A stretch of 64,000 nucleotides of DNA from an uncultured Paracoccaceae bacterium (GTDB taxonomy: Bacteria > Pseudomonadota > Alphaproteobacteria > Rhodobacterales > Rhodobacteraceae): NCBI GenBank assembly GCA_947499715.1, contig CANMPL010000010.1:1-64000 (forward strand), written 5' to 3'. The notes under the pieces were generated by a model, which had not been told where the DNA came from, ran no database searches, and saw only the letters and a program-made list of their open reading frames with translations. The translations under genes and the position numbers were made by a program. Shown one piece after another: positions 56,689 to 64,000 of the stretch; the first letter of the stretch is position 1; each line of letters opens with the position of its first letter.

Positions 56689-59007
56689 GTGCCATCATTT
56701 TCAACGACCCTAGAGCAGTCGATCCACGGTGCGCTGGCACTGGCCAATGCCCGCCGTCACGAACTTGCCACGCTAGAGCATTTGCTGCTGGCGCTGATTG
56801 ATGAACCTGACGCCGCCCGCGTGATGCAGGCCTGTTCGGTCGATCTGGACGAGTTACGTAAGGATCTGGAAGATTTCATTTCCGATGATCTGTCGACTTT
56901 GGTGACAGACGTCGAAGGATCTGAGGCTGTGCCGACAGCCGCATTTCAGCGTGTGATTCAACGCGCCGCGATCCATGTGCAGTCTTCGGGCCGCACGGAG
57001 GTGACCGGTGCCAACGTGCTTGTCGCGATCTTTGCGGAACGCGAAAGCAATGCCGCCTACTTCCTGCAGGAACAGGACATGACCCGCTATGATGCGGTGA
57101 ATTTCATCGCACACGGCGTGGCCAAAGACCCCGCCTTTGGTGAAGCGCGGCCAGTTTCTGGCACACCGACCGAAGAGGAAACGACGGTTGAGGAAAGCGA
57201 TGCGAAGGAAAGCGCGCTGGCCAAGTATTGTGTCGATCTGAACGCCAAAAGCCAAAAAGGTGACGTGGATCCATTGATTGGTCGCGGCCATGAGGTGGAA
57301 CGCTGCATTCAGGTTCTGTGCCGCCGCCGCAAGAACAATCCCTTGCTGGTGGGCGACCCCGGTGTCGGCAAAACTGCGATTGCCGAAGGCCTCGCCTACA
57401 AGATCGTGAATGGTGAAACACCGGAGGTGCTGGCAAATACTACGATCTATTCACTGGATATGGGCGCATTGCTTGCAGGCACCCGCTATCGCGGTGATTT
57501 TGAGGAACGCCTGAAGGCAGTGATGACTGAAATGGAAGACCACGACGATGCGGTGCTTTTCATCGATGAAATTCATACCGTCATTGGGGCTGGCGCGACG
57601 TCAGGTGGCGCAATGGATGCATCCAACTTGCTAAAACCTGCCTTGCAGGGCGGCAAGCTGCGCTGCATGGGCTCCACCACCTATAAGGAATTCCGCCAGC
57701 ACTTTGAAAAGGATCGCGCGTTGAGCCGCCGGTTCCAGAAGATTGACGTGAACGAGCCTTCGGTGCCGGATGCGATCAAGATCCTGCAAGGCCTCAAGCC
57801 CTATTTTGAGGAGCATCACAGCATCAAATATACTCATGATGCGGTGAAGACGGCTGTCGAATTGTCCGCGCGATACATCAATGACCGGAAACTGCCGGAC
57901 AAGGCAATTGACGTGATTGATGAGGCCGGTGCCGCCCAGCATCTGGTGGCTGAATCCAAGCGTCGCAAGACGATCGGCACAAAGGAAATCGAAGCGGTTG
58001 TGGCCAAGATTGCCCGCATCCCGCCCAAGAACGTCAGCAAAGACGACGCTGAGGTTCTCAAAGACCTCGAAAAGTCGCTCAAACGAGTCGTTTTTGGTCA
58101 GGACGATGCCATCGTGGCACTTTCGTCAGCGATCAAACTTGCACGGGCTGGCCTGCGCGAGCCTGAAAAGCCGATTGGCAACTATCTGTTTGCGGGGCCC
58201 ACGGGTGTCGGCAAGACCGAGGTTGCCAAGCAATTGGCCGACACGTTGGGTGTGGAACTGATGCGGTTTGACATGTCGGAATACATGGAAAAGCACGCGG
58301 TCAGCCGCCTGATTGGTGCACCTCCTGGTTATGTTGGCTTTGATCAAGGTGGCATGCTGACCGACGGCGTGGATCAGAACCCACATTGCGTGCTGCTTCT
58401 CGATGAGATGGAAAAGGCGCACCCGGATGTCTACAACATCCTGCTGCAGGTGATGGATCACGGCAAGCTGACCGACCACAACGGTCGGACAACGGATTTC
58501 CGCAATGTTATCATCATCATGACCTCGAACGCGGGTGCCGCAGAGATGTCCAAGAACGCCATGGGCTTTGGTCGCGAAACCCGCGAGGGCGAAGATACAG
58601 CCGCGATTGAGCGGACATTCTCGCCAGAATTCCGCAACCGTCTGGATGCCGTCATTTCCTTCGGTGCGCTTCCCAAAGAGGTGATCTTGCGGGTTGTTGA
58701 AAAGTTTGTCTTGCAGCTTGAAGCCCAATTGATCGACCGGAATGTGCATATTGAGCTGACACCGAAGGCCGCCGAATGGTTGGCCGACAAAGGCTATGAC
58801 AGCAAGATGGGTGCACGTCCCTTGGGCCGCGTCATCCAGGAGCACATCAAAAAGCCACTCGCCGAAGAGCTGCTGTTCGGCAAGCTTATGAAGGGTGGAT
58901 TGGTGAAAGTTGGTGTGAAGAGCGGCGCATTGGACCTCAAATTTGAGGAACCAGCACAAGCCCGGATCGGCAAGGGCGACAAGCCCCCATTGCTGACCGC
59001 CGATTAA
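56689..59007 (+). CDS. clpA: Clp protease ATPase subunit ClpA
   Basis: This 772-aa protein is taken from the GTG at 56689, because AAGGAG lies eight bases upstream, whereas the ATG at 56671 has none. It has the N-terminal double Clp repeat (LEQSIHGALALANARRHELA), a first AAA+ module with GDPGVGKT (about 222-229) and a second with GPTGVGKT (about 503-510). It unfolds substrates for ClpP. The usual clpS adaptor gene is not adjacent. Confidence 0.97.
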   Translation: MPSFSTTLEQSIHGALALANARRHELATLEHLLLALIDEPDAARVMQACSVDLDELRKDLEDFISDDLSTLVTDVEGSEAVPTAAFQRVIQRAAIHVQSSGRTEVTGANVLVAIFAERESNAAYFLQEQDMTRYDAVNFIAHGVAKDPAFGEARPVSGTPTEEETTVEESDAKESALAKYCVDLNAKSQKGDVDPLIGRGHEVERCIQVLCRRRKNNPLLVGDPGVGKTAIAEGLAYKIVNGETPEVLANTTIYSLDMGALLAGTRYRGDFEERLKAVMTEMEDHDDAVLFIDEIHTVIGAGATSGGAMDASNLLKPALQGGKLRCMGSTTYKEFRQHFEKDRALSRRFQKIDVNEPSVPDAIKILQGLKPYFEEHHSIKYTHDAVKTAVELSARYINDRKLPDKAIDVIDEAGAAQHLVAESKRRKTIGTKEIEAVVAKIARIPPKNVSKDDAEVLKDLEKSLKRVVFGQDDAIVALSSAIKLARAGLREPEKPIGNYLFAGPTGVGKTEVAKQLADTLGVELMRFDMSEYMEKHAVSRLIGAPPGYVGFDQGGMLTDGVDQNPHCVLLLDEMEKAHPDVYNILLQVMDHGKLTDHNGRTTDFRNVIIIMTSNAGAAEMSKNAMGFGRETREGEDTAAIERTFSPEFRNRLDAVISFGALPKEVILRVVEKFVLQLEAQLIDRNVHIELTPKAAEWLADKGYDSKMGARPLGRVIQEHIKKPLAEELLFGKLMKGGLVKVGVKSGALDLKFEEPAQARIGKGDKPPLLTAD

Positions 59008-59028
59008 TCAACGTCAAAGCACGACCGG

Positions 59029-59057
59029 AAAGGGGGCCCAACGGCCCCCTTTTTTTG
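59029..59057 (+). terminator. Terminator after clpA
   Basis: AAAGGGGGCC pairs with GGCCCCCTTT around CAAC, followed by further T to 59056. Confidence 0.92.
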
Positions 59058-59064
59058 CGTCGTC

Positions 59065-59078
59065 TTGACCAGCATCAA
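59065..59078 (+). promoter_or_regulatory. FNR/CRP-type box upstream of the HemG-like gene
   Basis: TTGA-CCAGCA-TCAA matches the TTGA-N6-TCAA dyad of FnrL/DnrR-type regulators. It is centred about 58 bases before the ATG at 59130. Confidence 0.5.
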
Positions 59079-59129
59079 GGCGAGCTAGTCACCATATTGG
59101 CAAGCTGCTCCTAAATTTAGGAGGCGGAT

Positions 59130-59666
59130 ATGACAATTCTCATTCTTTACGCGACAACTGAAGGACAGACCCGCAAAATCGCCCGTAAGACACAAACGGA
59201 CCTTGCAGCTCTTGGCCGCTCAACGGAACTTTTGCCGTTTTCGAGCGCGGGGCGGGTCACGTTAACAGACTATGCGGGGGTATTGTTGTTGGCATCCGTC
59301 CACACCGGACGCTATCAGCCGGAATTCATCGATTTCGCTACTGCACAAGCAACAGAACTGGCCAAAGTGCCACATGTCTTTTTCTCTGTTTCGTTGAGCG
59401 CTGCAGGTGATGATTCAAAGGATTGGGACGGTTTGGCCGGTGTCGTGTCCGATATGACCGATGCCACAGGTTGGGAACCAAAGCGGCTAGAACATGTGGC
59501 GGGCGCTTTCAGATTTTCGGAATACAACTGGTTCAAGACGTGGTCGATGCGATGGATTGCGTCGCAGAAGGGGATCGCGGTACCAGACGGCGAAGACTTG
59601 GAGTTAACAGATTGGGCTGCACTTAAAGCGACAGTGGTTGATTGGGCGACGTCGCTGAAGTCCTAA
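59130..59666 (+). CDS. Flavodoxin-fold protoporphyrinogen oxidase-like (HemG)
   Basis: This 178-aa protein has the FMN loop YATTEGQTRKIA (residues 8-19), ASVHTGRYQPEFIDF and the C-terminal HVAGAFRFSEYNWFKTWSMR, as in HemG, the menaquinone/ubiquinone-linked enzyme that converts protoporphyrinogen IX to protoporphyrin IX. TAGGAGG precedes the ATG. The FNR-type box suggests oxygen-responsive control. Confidence 0.82.
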   Translation: MTILILYATTEGQTRKIARKTQTDLAALGRSTELLPFSSAGRVTLTDYAGVLLLASVHTGRYQPEFIDFATAQATELAKVPHVFFSVSLSAAGDDSKDWDGLAGVVSDMTDATGWEPKRLEHVAGAFRFSEYNWFKTWSMRWIASQKGIAVPDGEDLELTDWAALKATVVDWATSLKS

Positions 59667-59688
59667 ATTACCACTGTGGCTTGCGCGT

Positions 59689-61845
59689 TTAGCGTTCGGT
59701 CAGTTTGAGTTCGATCCGACGATTTTGCGCTCGCGCCTCTGCTGTATCTGCCGTGTTGAGGGGTTGGTATTCTCCAAACCCGTTCGCGGCCAGACGCTCT
59801 GGCGGAATACCAAGCGCATTTTGCATGTAGCGGACGACTGAAAGTGCCCTTGCTTGGCTCAGTTCCCAATTGTCACGATATTCACCGGTACCTGATAGCG
59901 GAACGTTGTCAGTATGCCCGTCCACGCGGATGACCCAATCGATACCCGCTGGAATGTCGGCTGCGATATTGCGCAGGATCCCAGCGACATTCGAAATCTC
60001 TCCCCTGCCCTGAAAAGAAAGTTCCGCTTCACCGGGTCGGAACAGCACTTCTGACGAAAAGACGAAACGGTCGCCGACGATCTGCACGCCGTCTTGACCC
60101 TCAAGAACTTTGCGCAATTCGCCGAAGAAATCGGACCGGAAGCGTTCGAGGTTCTGCGCCTCTGCCTCTAGCCGCGTACGTTCCGCTTCTAGTCGAGCGC
60201 GCTCCGCTTCCTCCAAGGCGCGCCTGCGACGTTCTTCTGCGGCAACGCGCGCCAGTGCGGTATTGAGTTGTGCGCCAAGTTGTTCGATCTGAACATTCGC
60301 CGCGACGTCAGCGTCTTCGGCGATGTTGAGCAGCGACTGCAGTGTGCCGACCTGGTTGCGCAGTTCAGCAACTTGCGCGTTCAACAATGCAACTTGCCGC
60401 TGGCTTTCGGCGGAAAGTGCCTGTTCTTCGGAAAGGGCCAAATTGGCCGTTGCCAAAAGGTCCGCCTGCGCGTCTGTGGCCGTTTCCAAATCTTGCGCCT
60501 GCGCCAAGGCGGCGGCCAAGCGCGCCTGAAGATCCGCGCGGTCCTGTTCCGTTTCAGTCCGGACTTGTGACAGTGACGCGACCTCGGCTTGCAACGCTTC
60601 TTGCGCCAATAGCGCCTCGGCCAAACGCGTTTCAAGCGTTGCATTGGCATCGGCGGTATTGCTGGCGTCAATTTTTGCGGCCTCTTGTGCGAGGATTGCT
60701 GCCGCAAGTTGGGCTTGAATTTCCGCCTCGGTTGCGTCGCTGGTCGCGAGTGCATCTTCCAATGCGGCTTGCGCGGCGGCAAGTTCGTCTGCCGTGGTCG
60801 CACCGGCACTGACCGCGGCCGCCAAACGCACAGTCAGGTCTTCCGTTTGGGTGTTGGCCGCGTCCAAAGCCGCGCGCGCTTCGGCAAGTTCCGCGGCCGT
60901 CGTGTCTGCCAGACCAAGTGCAGCCAATAGACGCGCATCAAGATCAGAGCCATCGATCAGTGCCTGCGACAATTCATTTTCGGCGTTTTGTTGCGCCAGA
61001 AGTGCTGCCGCAAGGTTCATGTCCAACTGATCGCGCGCGGCCTGACTTGCGGCCAAAAGAGTCAGTGTTTCTTCGGCTTCTCGCCGTTTTTCTTCCAGTG
61101 CGAGCGTCATTGCGGTTAGTTCAGTATCCGCATTGGCCAGCCTTTGCCGCAAGGCTTCAGCAGCGGCCGCATCTGCAAGGCGCGCGGCCTCAAGATCGGA
61201 AATCTGAGCCGCGTCGTTTTCGGCTGCACTTTGGAGTGCCGCGATTTGGGCGGCACTCGCCTCTGACGTGGTTTCAAGATCTGCGATCATCGCTTCAAGC
61301 GCCTCACGACGGGCCGCGGCAAGGCGCGCGGCCTCTGCGCCTGCGTCAATTTCATCGCGTGCCGCCGCGAGTGCAAGATTTAGCGCCTCTTGTTCTGACA
61401 AGAGCGTGGCTTCGCGCCCTTCCAGGTCGGCGATTTGAGCTTGCGCGTCTGACCTTTCGGCCAAAAGGCCTGCAACCTGAGCCTCGAACCCAGTGATCTG
61501 GTTTTCCGCAGACACAAGGGCCACCGCTGTGTCGTCACGTTCACGCGTCAAGGTGGCAATCAGCGCTGCTTGCTGGTTCGCTGTTTCGGTTGCGTCCAGA
61601 AGGTTCGCAGACAAATCAGCCGTGCGATCCTGTTCTAAACCCAAGGCAGAGGCGAGCGCCGACACTTCAGCAGCAAGTTCATCAAGTTGGCTGGCCTGTC
61701 CTGTGATCGTTTCACGCAAAACAAATTGGATCACCATGAAGATGGTCAACACGAACATCAGAACCAAAAGAAGTCCCGTCATTGCGTCCACAAAGCCCGG
61801 CCAAATGGCCTGATTCATCCTTTGGGCACGACGGGTTAGCGCCAT
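59689..61845 (-). CDS. OmpA/MotB-like protein with very long coiled coil
   Basis: This 718-aa protein has one N-terminal membrane helix (MTGLLLVLMFVLTIFMVIQF, about residues 22-41) after a MotB-like segment with FVDAM. Residues about 50-560 are an almost continuous Ala/Leu/Glu-rich coiled coil. The C-terminal ~140 residues form an OmpA-like peptidoglycan-binding domain (DGHTDNVPLSG, LAANGFGEYQPL, AQNRRIELKL). It directly follows an ExbB/MotA-like gene with no gap and probably forms a proton-driven motor-like complex spanning the periplasm. The length of the coil is unusual for a MotB homologue. Confidence 0.88.
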   Translation of the reverse strand: MALTRRAQRMNQAIWPGFVDAMTGLLLVLMFVLTIFMVIQFVLRETITGQASQLDELAAEVSALASALGLEQDRTADLSANLLDATETANQQAALIATLTRERDDTAVALVSAENQITGFEAQVAGLLAERSDAQAQIADLEGREATLLSEQEALNLALAAARDEIDAGAEAARLAAARREALEAMIADLETTSEASAAQIAALQSAAENDAAQISDLEAARLADAAAAEALRQRLANADTELTAMTLALEEKRREAEETLTLLAASQAARDQLDMNLAAALLAQQNAENELSQALIDGSDLDARLLAALGLADTTAAELAEARAALDAANTQTEDLTVRLAAAVSAGATTADELAAAQAALEDALATSDATEAEIQAQLAAAILAQEAAKIDASNTADANATLETRLAEALLAQEALQAEVASLSQVRTETEQDRADLQARLAAALAQAQDLETATDAQADLLATANLALSEEQALSAESQRQVALLNAQVAELRNQVGTLQSLLNIAEDADVAANVQIEQLGAQLNTALARVAAEERRRRALEEAERARLEAERTRLEAEAQNLERFRSDFFGELRKVLEGQDGVQIVGDRFVFSSEVLFRPGEAELSFQGRGEISNVAGILRNIAADIPAGIDWVIRVDGHTDNVPLSGTGEYRDNWELSQARALSVVRYMQNALGIPPERLAANGFGEYQPLNTADTAEARAQNRRIELKLTER

Positions 61846-63012
61846 TTAGCTGCCCCCCGGACCAGGCCGCCCACGCCCTTTCATGGCACGGGTGAGCGCG
61901 GCAAGATCACTGCGCAGATCAGCGAGCGTTTCCTGACGGCCCGCTGACATTTCTTCAAGGACCCGCAAAAGCTGAACATCAATTGACCGCAAGCGCATCC
62001 GGCTTTCGGCATCCAAACCATCGACACCGCCATCTTCGAGCTTTTCGATCAGCCGCTCTTGACCTTCGGCCACACGGGCGAGTGTGTCGTTGTCAGCCCT
62101 GCCCTGCCCCATTTGGGCGATCGCATCGGTCAAACGATCAAGACGGACGTCCATTTCAGATTGCCGCGCGTCGGCTTGATTGAACATCGTCTGCATGGTT
62201 TCAAGCTGACCAGCCATGTGATCGGCAAAGGCTGAAAGCAGACCGGTATCCTCGGATGCACCGCCATCTTCACCGGATGCAAAACCAAGCCGGGTAATCG
62301 AAGAAAGCCACTCCTCTAGTTCGCGGTAGAACCGGTTCTGGCCGTGGCTCGCGAAGAGTTCGAGCAACCCGACAACGAGTGAGCCTGCCAAACCCAACAA
62401 CGACGAAGAAAACGCAGTCCCCATGCCGCCCAGCTGACTTTCCAACCCCGCCTGCAAACGGCCAAAGACATCCGCGCCGCTTTCGCCATCGCCGGGGTTG
62501 AGGCTACGGATGGTTTCGACAAGTGCCGGAACGGTCGTTGCGAGGCCATAAAACGTGCCCAAAAGACCAAGGAAGATCAGCGTGTTACCGATGTAGCGCG
62601 TAATCTCTCGGTCTTCGTCTATCCGCTGTGCAACTGAATCCTGAATGGATCGGCTGGAAGTGGATGAGATTTGCATCCGCGCCCCACGCGACCGCATCAG
62701 CGTGGCAAGCGGGGCCAGAAGCCCCGGCGCTTTTGTCAAATTGTGACCGACGCGGTTGGTGGCAAACCCTTCGATCCACTCGACCGAGCGCATAAGCTGA
62801 TAAACCTGCCCAAATGTCGATAGAACGCCCAAAACAAAGACGACGAATATCGCCCCGTTCAGATAGGGGTTCGCGAGAAAGATCGCCTGAATCTGTGCAA
62901 AGCCCAAATACAGCCCAGACCCGACAAGCACCAAAACAAAGATCATCGAAATGATCTGGCGCACGGGCTGTGAAAACTGCGGCTCGGCCTCGGGTTCCCT
63001 GTGGTCCGTCAA
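61846..63012 (-). CDS. ExbB/MotA-like membrane protein
   Basis: This 388-aa protein has three hydrophobic helices (IISMIFVLVLVGSGLYLGF, LNGAIFVVFVLGVLSTF, YIGNTLIFLGLLGTFYGLAT) and a MotA/ExbB-type region with FSSSLLGLAGSLVVGLLELF, followed by a charged C-terminal tail. The annotated start is a TTG. An ATG at 63046 lies in a different frame, so the exact N terminus is uncertain. Its stop abuts the ATG of the OmpA/MotB-like partner. Confidence 0.85.
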   Translation of the reverse strand: MTDHREPEAEPQFSQPVRQIISMIFVLVLVGSGLYLGFAQIQAIFLANPYLNGAIFVVFVLGVLSTFGQVYQLMRSVEWIEGFATNRVGHNLTKAPGLLAPLATLMRSRGARMQISSTSSRSIQDSVAQRIDEDREITRYIGNTLIFLGLLGTFYGLATTVPALVETIRSLNPGDGESGADVFGRLQAGLESQLGGMGTAFSSSLLGLAGSLVVGLLELFASHGQNRFYRELEEWLSSITRLGFASGEDGGASEDTGLLSAFADHMAGQLETMQTMFNQADARQSEMDVRLDRLTDAIAQMGQGRADNDTLARVAEGQERLIEKLEDGGVDGLDAESRMRLRSIDVQLLRVLEEMSAGRQETLADLRSDLAALTRAMKGRGRPGPGGS

Positions 63013-63079
63013 AGGCTTCGGGGTCCTCTTTAATGTTGTTGCGCAAAGCTTACCGCTTTGGGCGCGTGAACGAAACTTA

Positions 63080-63607
63080 TTATTCGGCGAGCGCCCTGAC
63101 GCGGGTTTCCAACCAATCCATATCCGGGTCCCTGATACCCATCTGAGTCAAATGTGCAGCCGTGTTATAAAGATACTCGGTATTAGGACCGCGCCCGCCG
63201 ACCGAACGCGCAATCATTTGCGCCTGTGTTTCGAGGTCCAATTGGCAATATTGCTCATGATCGCGGTTGATAACGTAAGACAATGTCGGCACAACTTTTC
63301 CGTCCTCAAGCGTAACATCGAGAATGCGTTCTAGATAGGCCGACGAAATCAACTCTCTTTCGCGCAAGGTCTCAAGCACAGTCTCTTCCTCGCTTTCGTC
63401 GACGCGAAAGGCCACGCCCGTACATGTCGCGCCCGGCGTTTCGTCCAATGCCAGCACCAGGCCCGGGTCCTGCACTGTGCCGCGGTGATGGATCGAAAGC
63501 ATACAGAAACTACGGTGGTAGTCGTGCAGAACGGCCCGGCGGGTTTCTGCTGGTGAAAACCCCGGATTCCACAAAAGAGAACCGTATCCAAAAACCCACA
63601 TCGCCAT
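63080..63607 (-). CDS. ChaC-like gamma-glutamylcyclotransferase
   Basis: This 175-aa protein is taken from the ATG at 63607, preceded by AAAGGA. It begins WVFGYGSLLWNPGF, the ChaC nucleotide-loop signature, and has GVAFRVDESEEETVLETL with a likely catalytic Glu in the following ERELI. It would cleave glutathione to 5-oxoproline and Cys-Gly. Confidence 0.88.
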   Translation of the reverse strand: MAMWVFGYGSLLWNPGFSPAETRRAVLHDYHRSFCMLSIHHRGTVQDPGLVLALDETPGATCTGVAFRVDESEEETVLETLRERELISSAYLERILDVTLEDGKVVPTLSYVINRDHEQYCQLDLETQAQMIARSVGGRGPNTEYLYNTAAHLTQMGIRDPDMDWLETRVRALAE

Positions 63608-63671
63608 CTGTCTGGTCCTTTCACAATGCGCCTTATAAACACAGGTCAACGACCAAGGGAAAGGATCAATC

Positions 63672-64000
63672 ATGCGCCGTCTGCTGATCATCGTGATCGT
63701 GCTGGCCGCTGTTTATGGCGGCTACTGGTTTGTTGGCGCACGCACCGTCGAAGGTGGCGCAAGGGATGCCTTGGCTGATTTGACAACGCAAGGCTGGAAC
63801 GTGGAATTCAGTGACCTTGGCACGCGCGGTTTTCCATCCCGATTTGACACCACAATCACGGATCTCAAGCTGACGACCCCGGACGGTCTTTTGACCTATG
63901 CCGCACCATTTCTGCAGGCCTTCGCGCTAAGTTATCAGCCCAACAAGGTCATTGCCGCCTTCCCCCAGACGCAAGAATTCACCATTGCCGGGCAGAACCT
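63672..64000 (+). CDS. DUF2125 family protein, N-terminal part (cut by window end)
   Basis: An open frame from the ATG at 63672 (GGGAAAGGA upstream) runs to the window end without a stop: 109 full codons. It starts with a membrane segment LLIIVIVLAAVYGGYWFV and continues with ARDALADLTTQGWNVEFSDL, RGFPSRFDTTITDLKL and AAPFLQAFALSYQPNKVIA, the DUF2125 pattern of Rhodobacterales periplasmic proteins. The function is unknown. Confidence 0.85.
   Translation, partial: MRRLLIIVIVLAAVYGGYWFVGARTVEGGARDALADLTTQGWNVEFSDLGTRGFPSRFDTTITDLKLTTPDGLLTYAAPFLQAFALSYQPNKVIAAFPQTQEFTIAGQN

Noticed and set aside
59689-63012. Zorya ZorA-ZorB defence pair
   Set aside because: The MotA/MotB-like logic is similar, but there are no ZorC/D/E-type genes, the long coil is on the MotB-like partner rather than the MotA-like one, and the neighbours are housekeeping genes.

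Overview
The window looks like a stretch of chromosome from a marine alphaproteobacterium of the Rhodobacterales (Roseobacter group). This rests on a separate F1-ATPase operon in the order atpH-A-G-D-C, a CIRCE-controlled groESL pair, several small families typical of the order (DUF1150, DUF465, DUF1127, DUF2125, DUF2161, DUF2145, TIGR01459 HAD), a VPLPA-CTERM sorting tail, and a generally GC-rich base composition. No rRNA, tRNA or CRISPR array was found.

Layout. 1-6.6 kb is an accessory, visibly more A+T-rich block. It holds the tail of an IS1182-like transposase, a tightly overlapping three-gene restriction-modification-like cassette (HTH protein, NPPW-type N6-adenine methyltransferase, PD-(D/E)XK nuclease-like protein), and two HEPN-motif proteins on the opposite strand, one carrying a string of zinc-ribbon Cys pairs. 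6.9-10.1 kb encodes two secreted proteins of unknown function, one with three EF-hands. 10.4-17.5 kb is a metabolic and regulatory patchwork: an imine-reductase-like oxidoreductase divergent from a LysR regulator, a SnoaL-like/LuxR regulator, and an HxlR regulator divergent from an acyl-CoA-dehydrogenase-like/nitrilase pair. 17.7-20.2 kb holds two translationally coupled tyrosine recombinases with no evident cargo.

20.5-34 kb is mostly core genes: Lrp regulator, VPLPA-CTERM VWA protein, trxB, sat-cysC (with an unusual in-frame N-terminal MarR-like domain), hsp20-DUF1150, purEK, lipase-like lipoprotein, Nudix, and an amidinotransferase / 47-aa protein / EamA transporter row. 34-48 kb has groESL, a palindrome-controlled Ala-rich/DUF2145 pair, a very short ORF inside an inverted repeat, TraB/GumN, DUF2161, a TbpB-like lipoprotein, Mn-pyrophosphatase, a HAD phosphatase, MaoC, ribF-ycgN-threonine aldolase, a NahD-like isomerase and prs. 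48-64 kb has an H-type lectin protein, the F1-ATPase operon, a membrane diguanylate cyclase, a methyltransferase divergent from gloB, clpA, a HemG-like flavodoxin behind an FNR-type box, an ExbB/MotA-like plus coiled-coil OmpA/MotB-like pair, a ChaC-like enzyme, and the start of a DUF2125 gene cut by the window end.

The observations most worth following are the HEPN/HEPN-zinc-ribbon pair beside the RM-like cassette, the MarR-type domain fused in frame to ATP sulfurylase/APS kinase with paired palindromes upstream, the 12-codon ORF at 37.6 kb whose start codon lies in a perfect inverted repeat, the ultra-long coiled-coil MotB-like partner, and the 47-aa conserved-looking ORF with a perfect Shine-Dalgarno between an amidinotransferase and an exporter-like gene.
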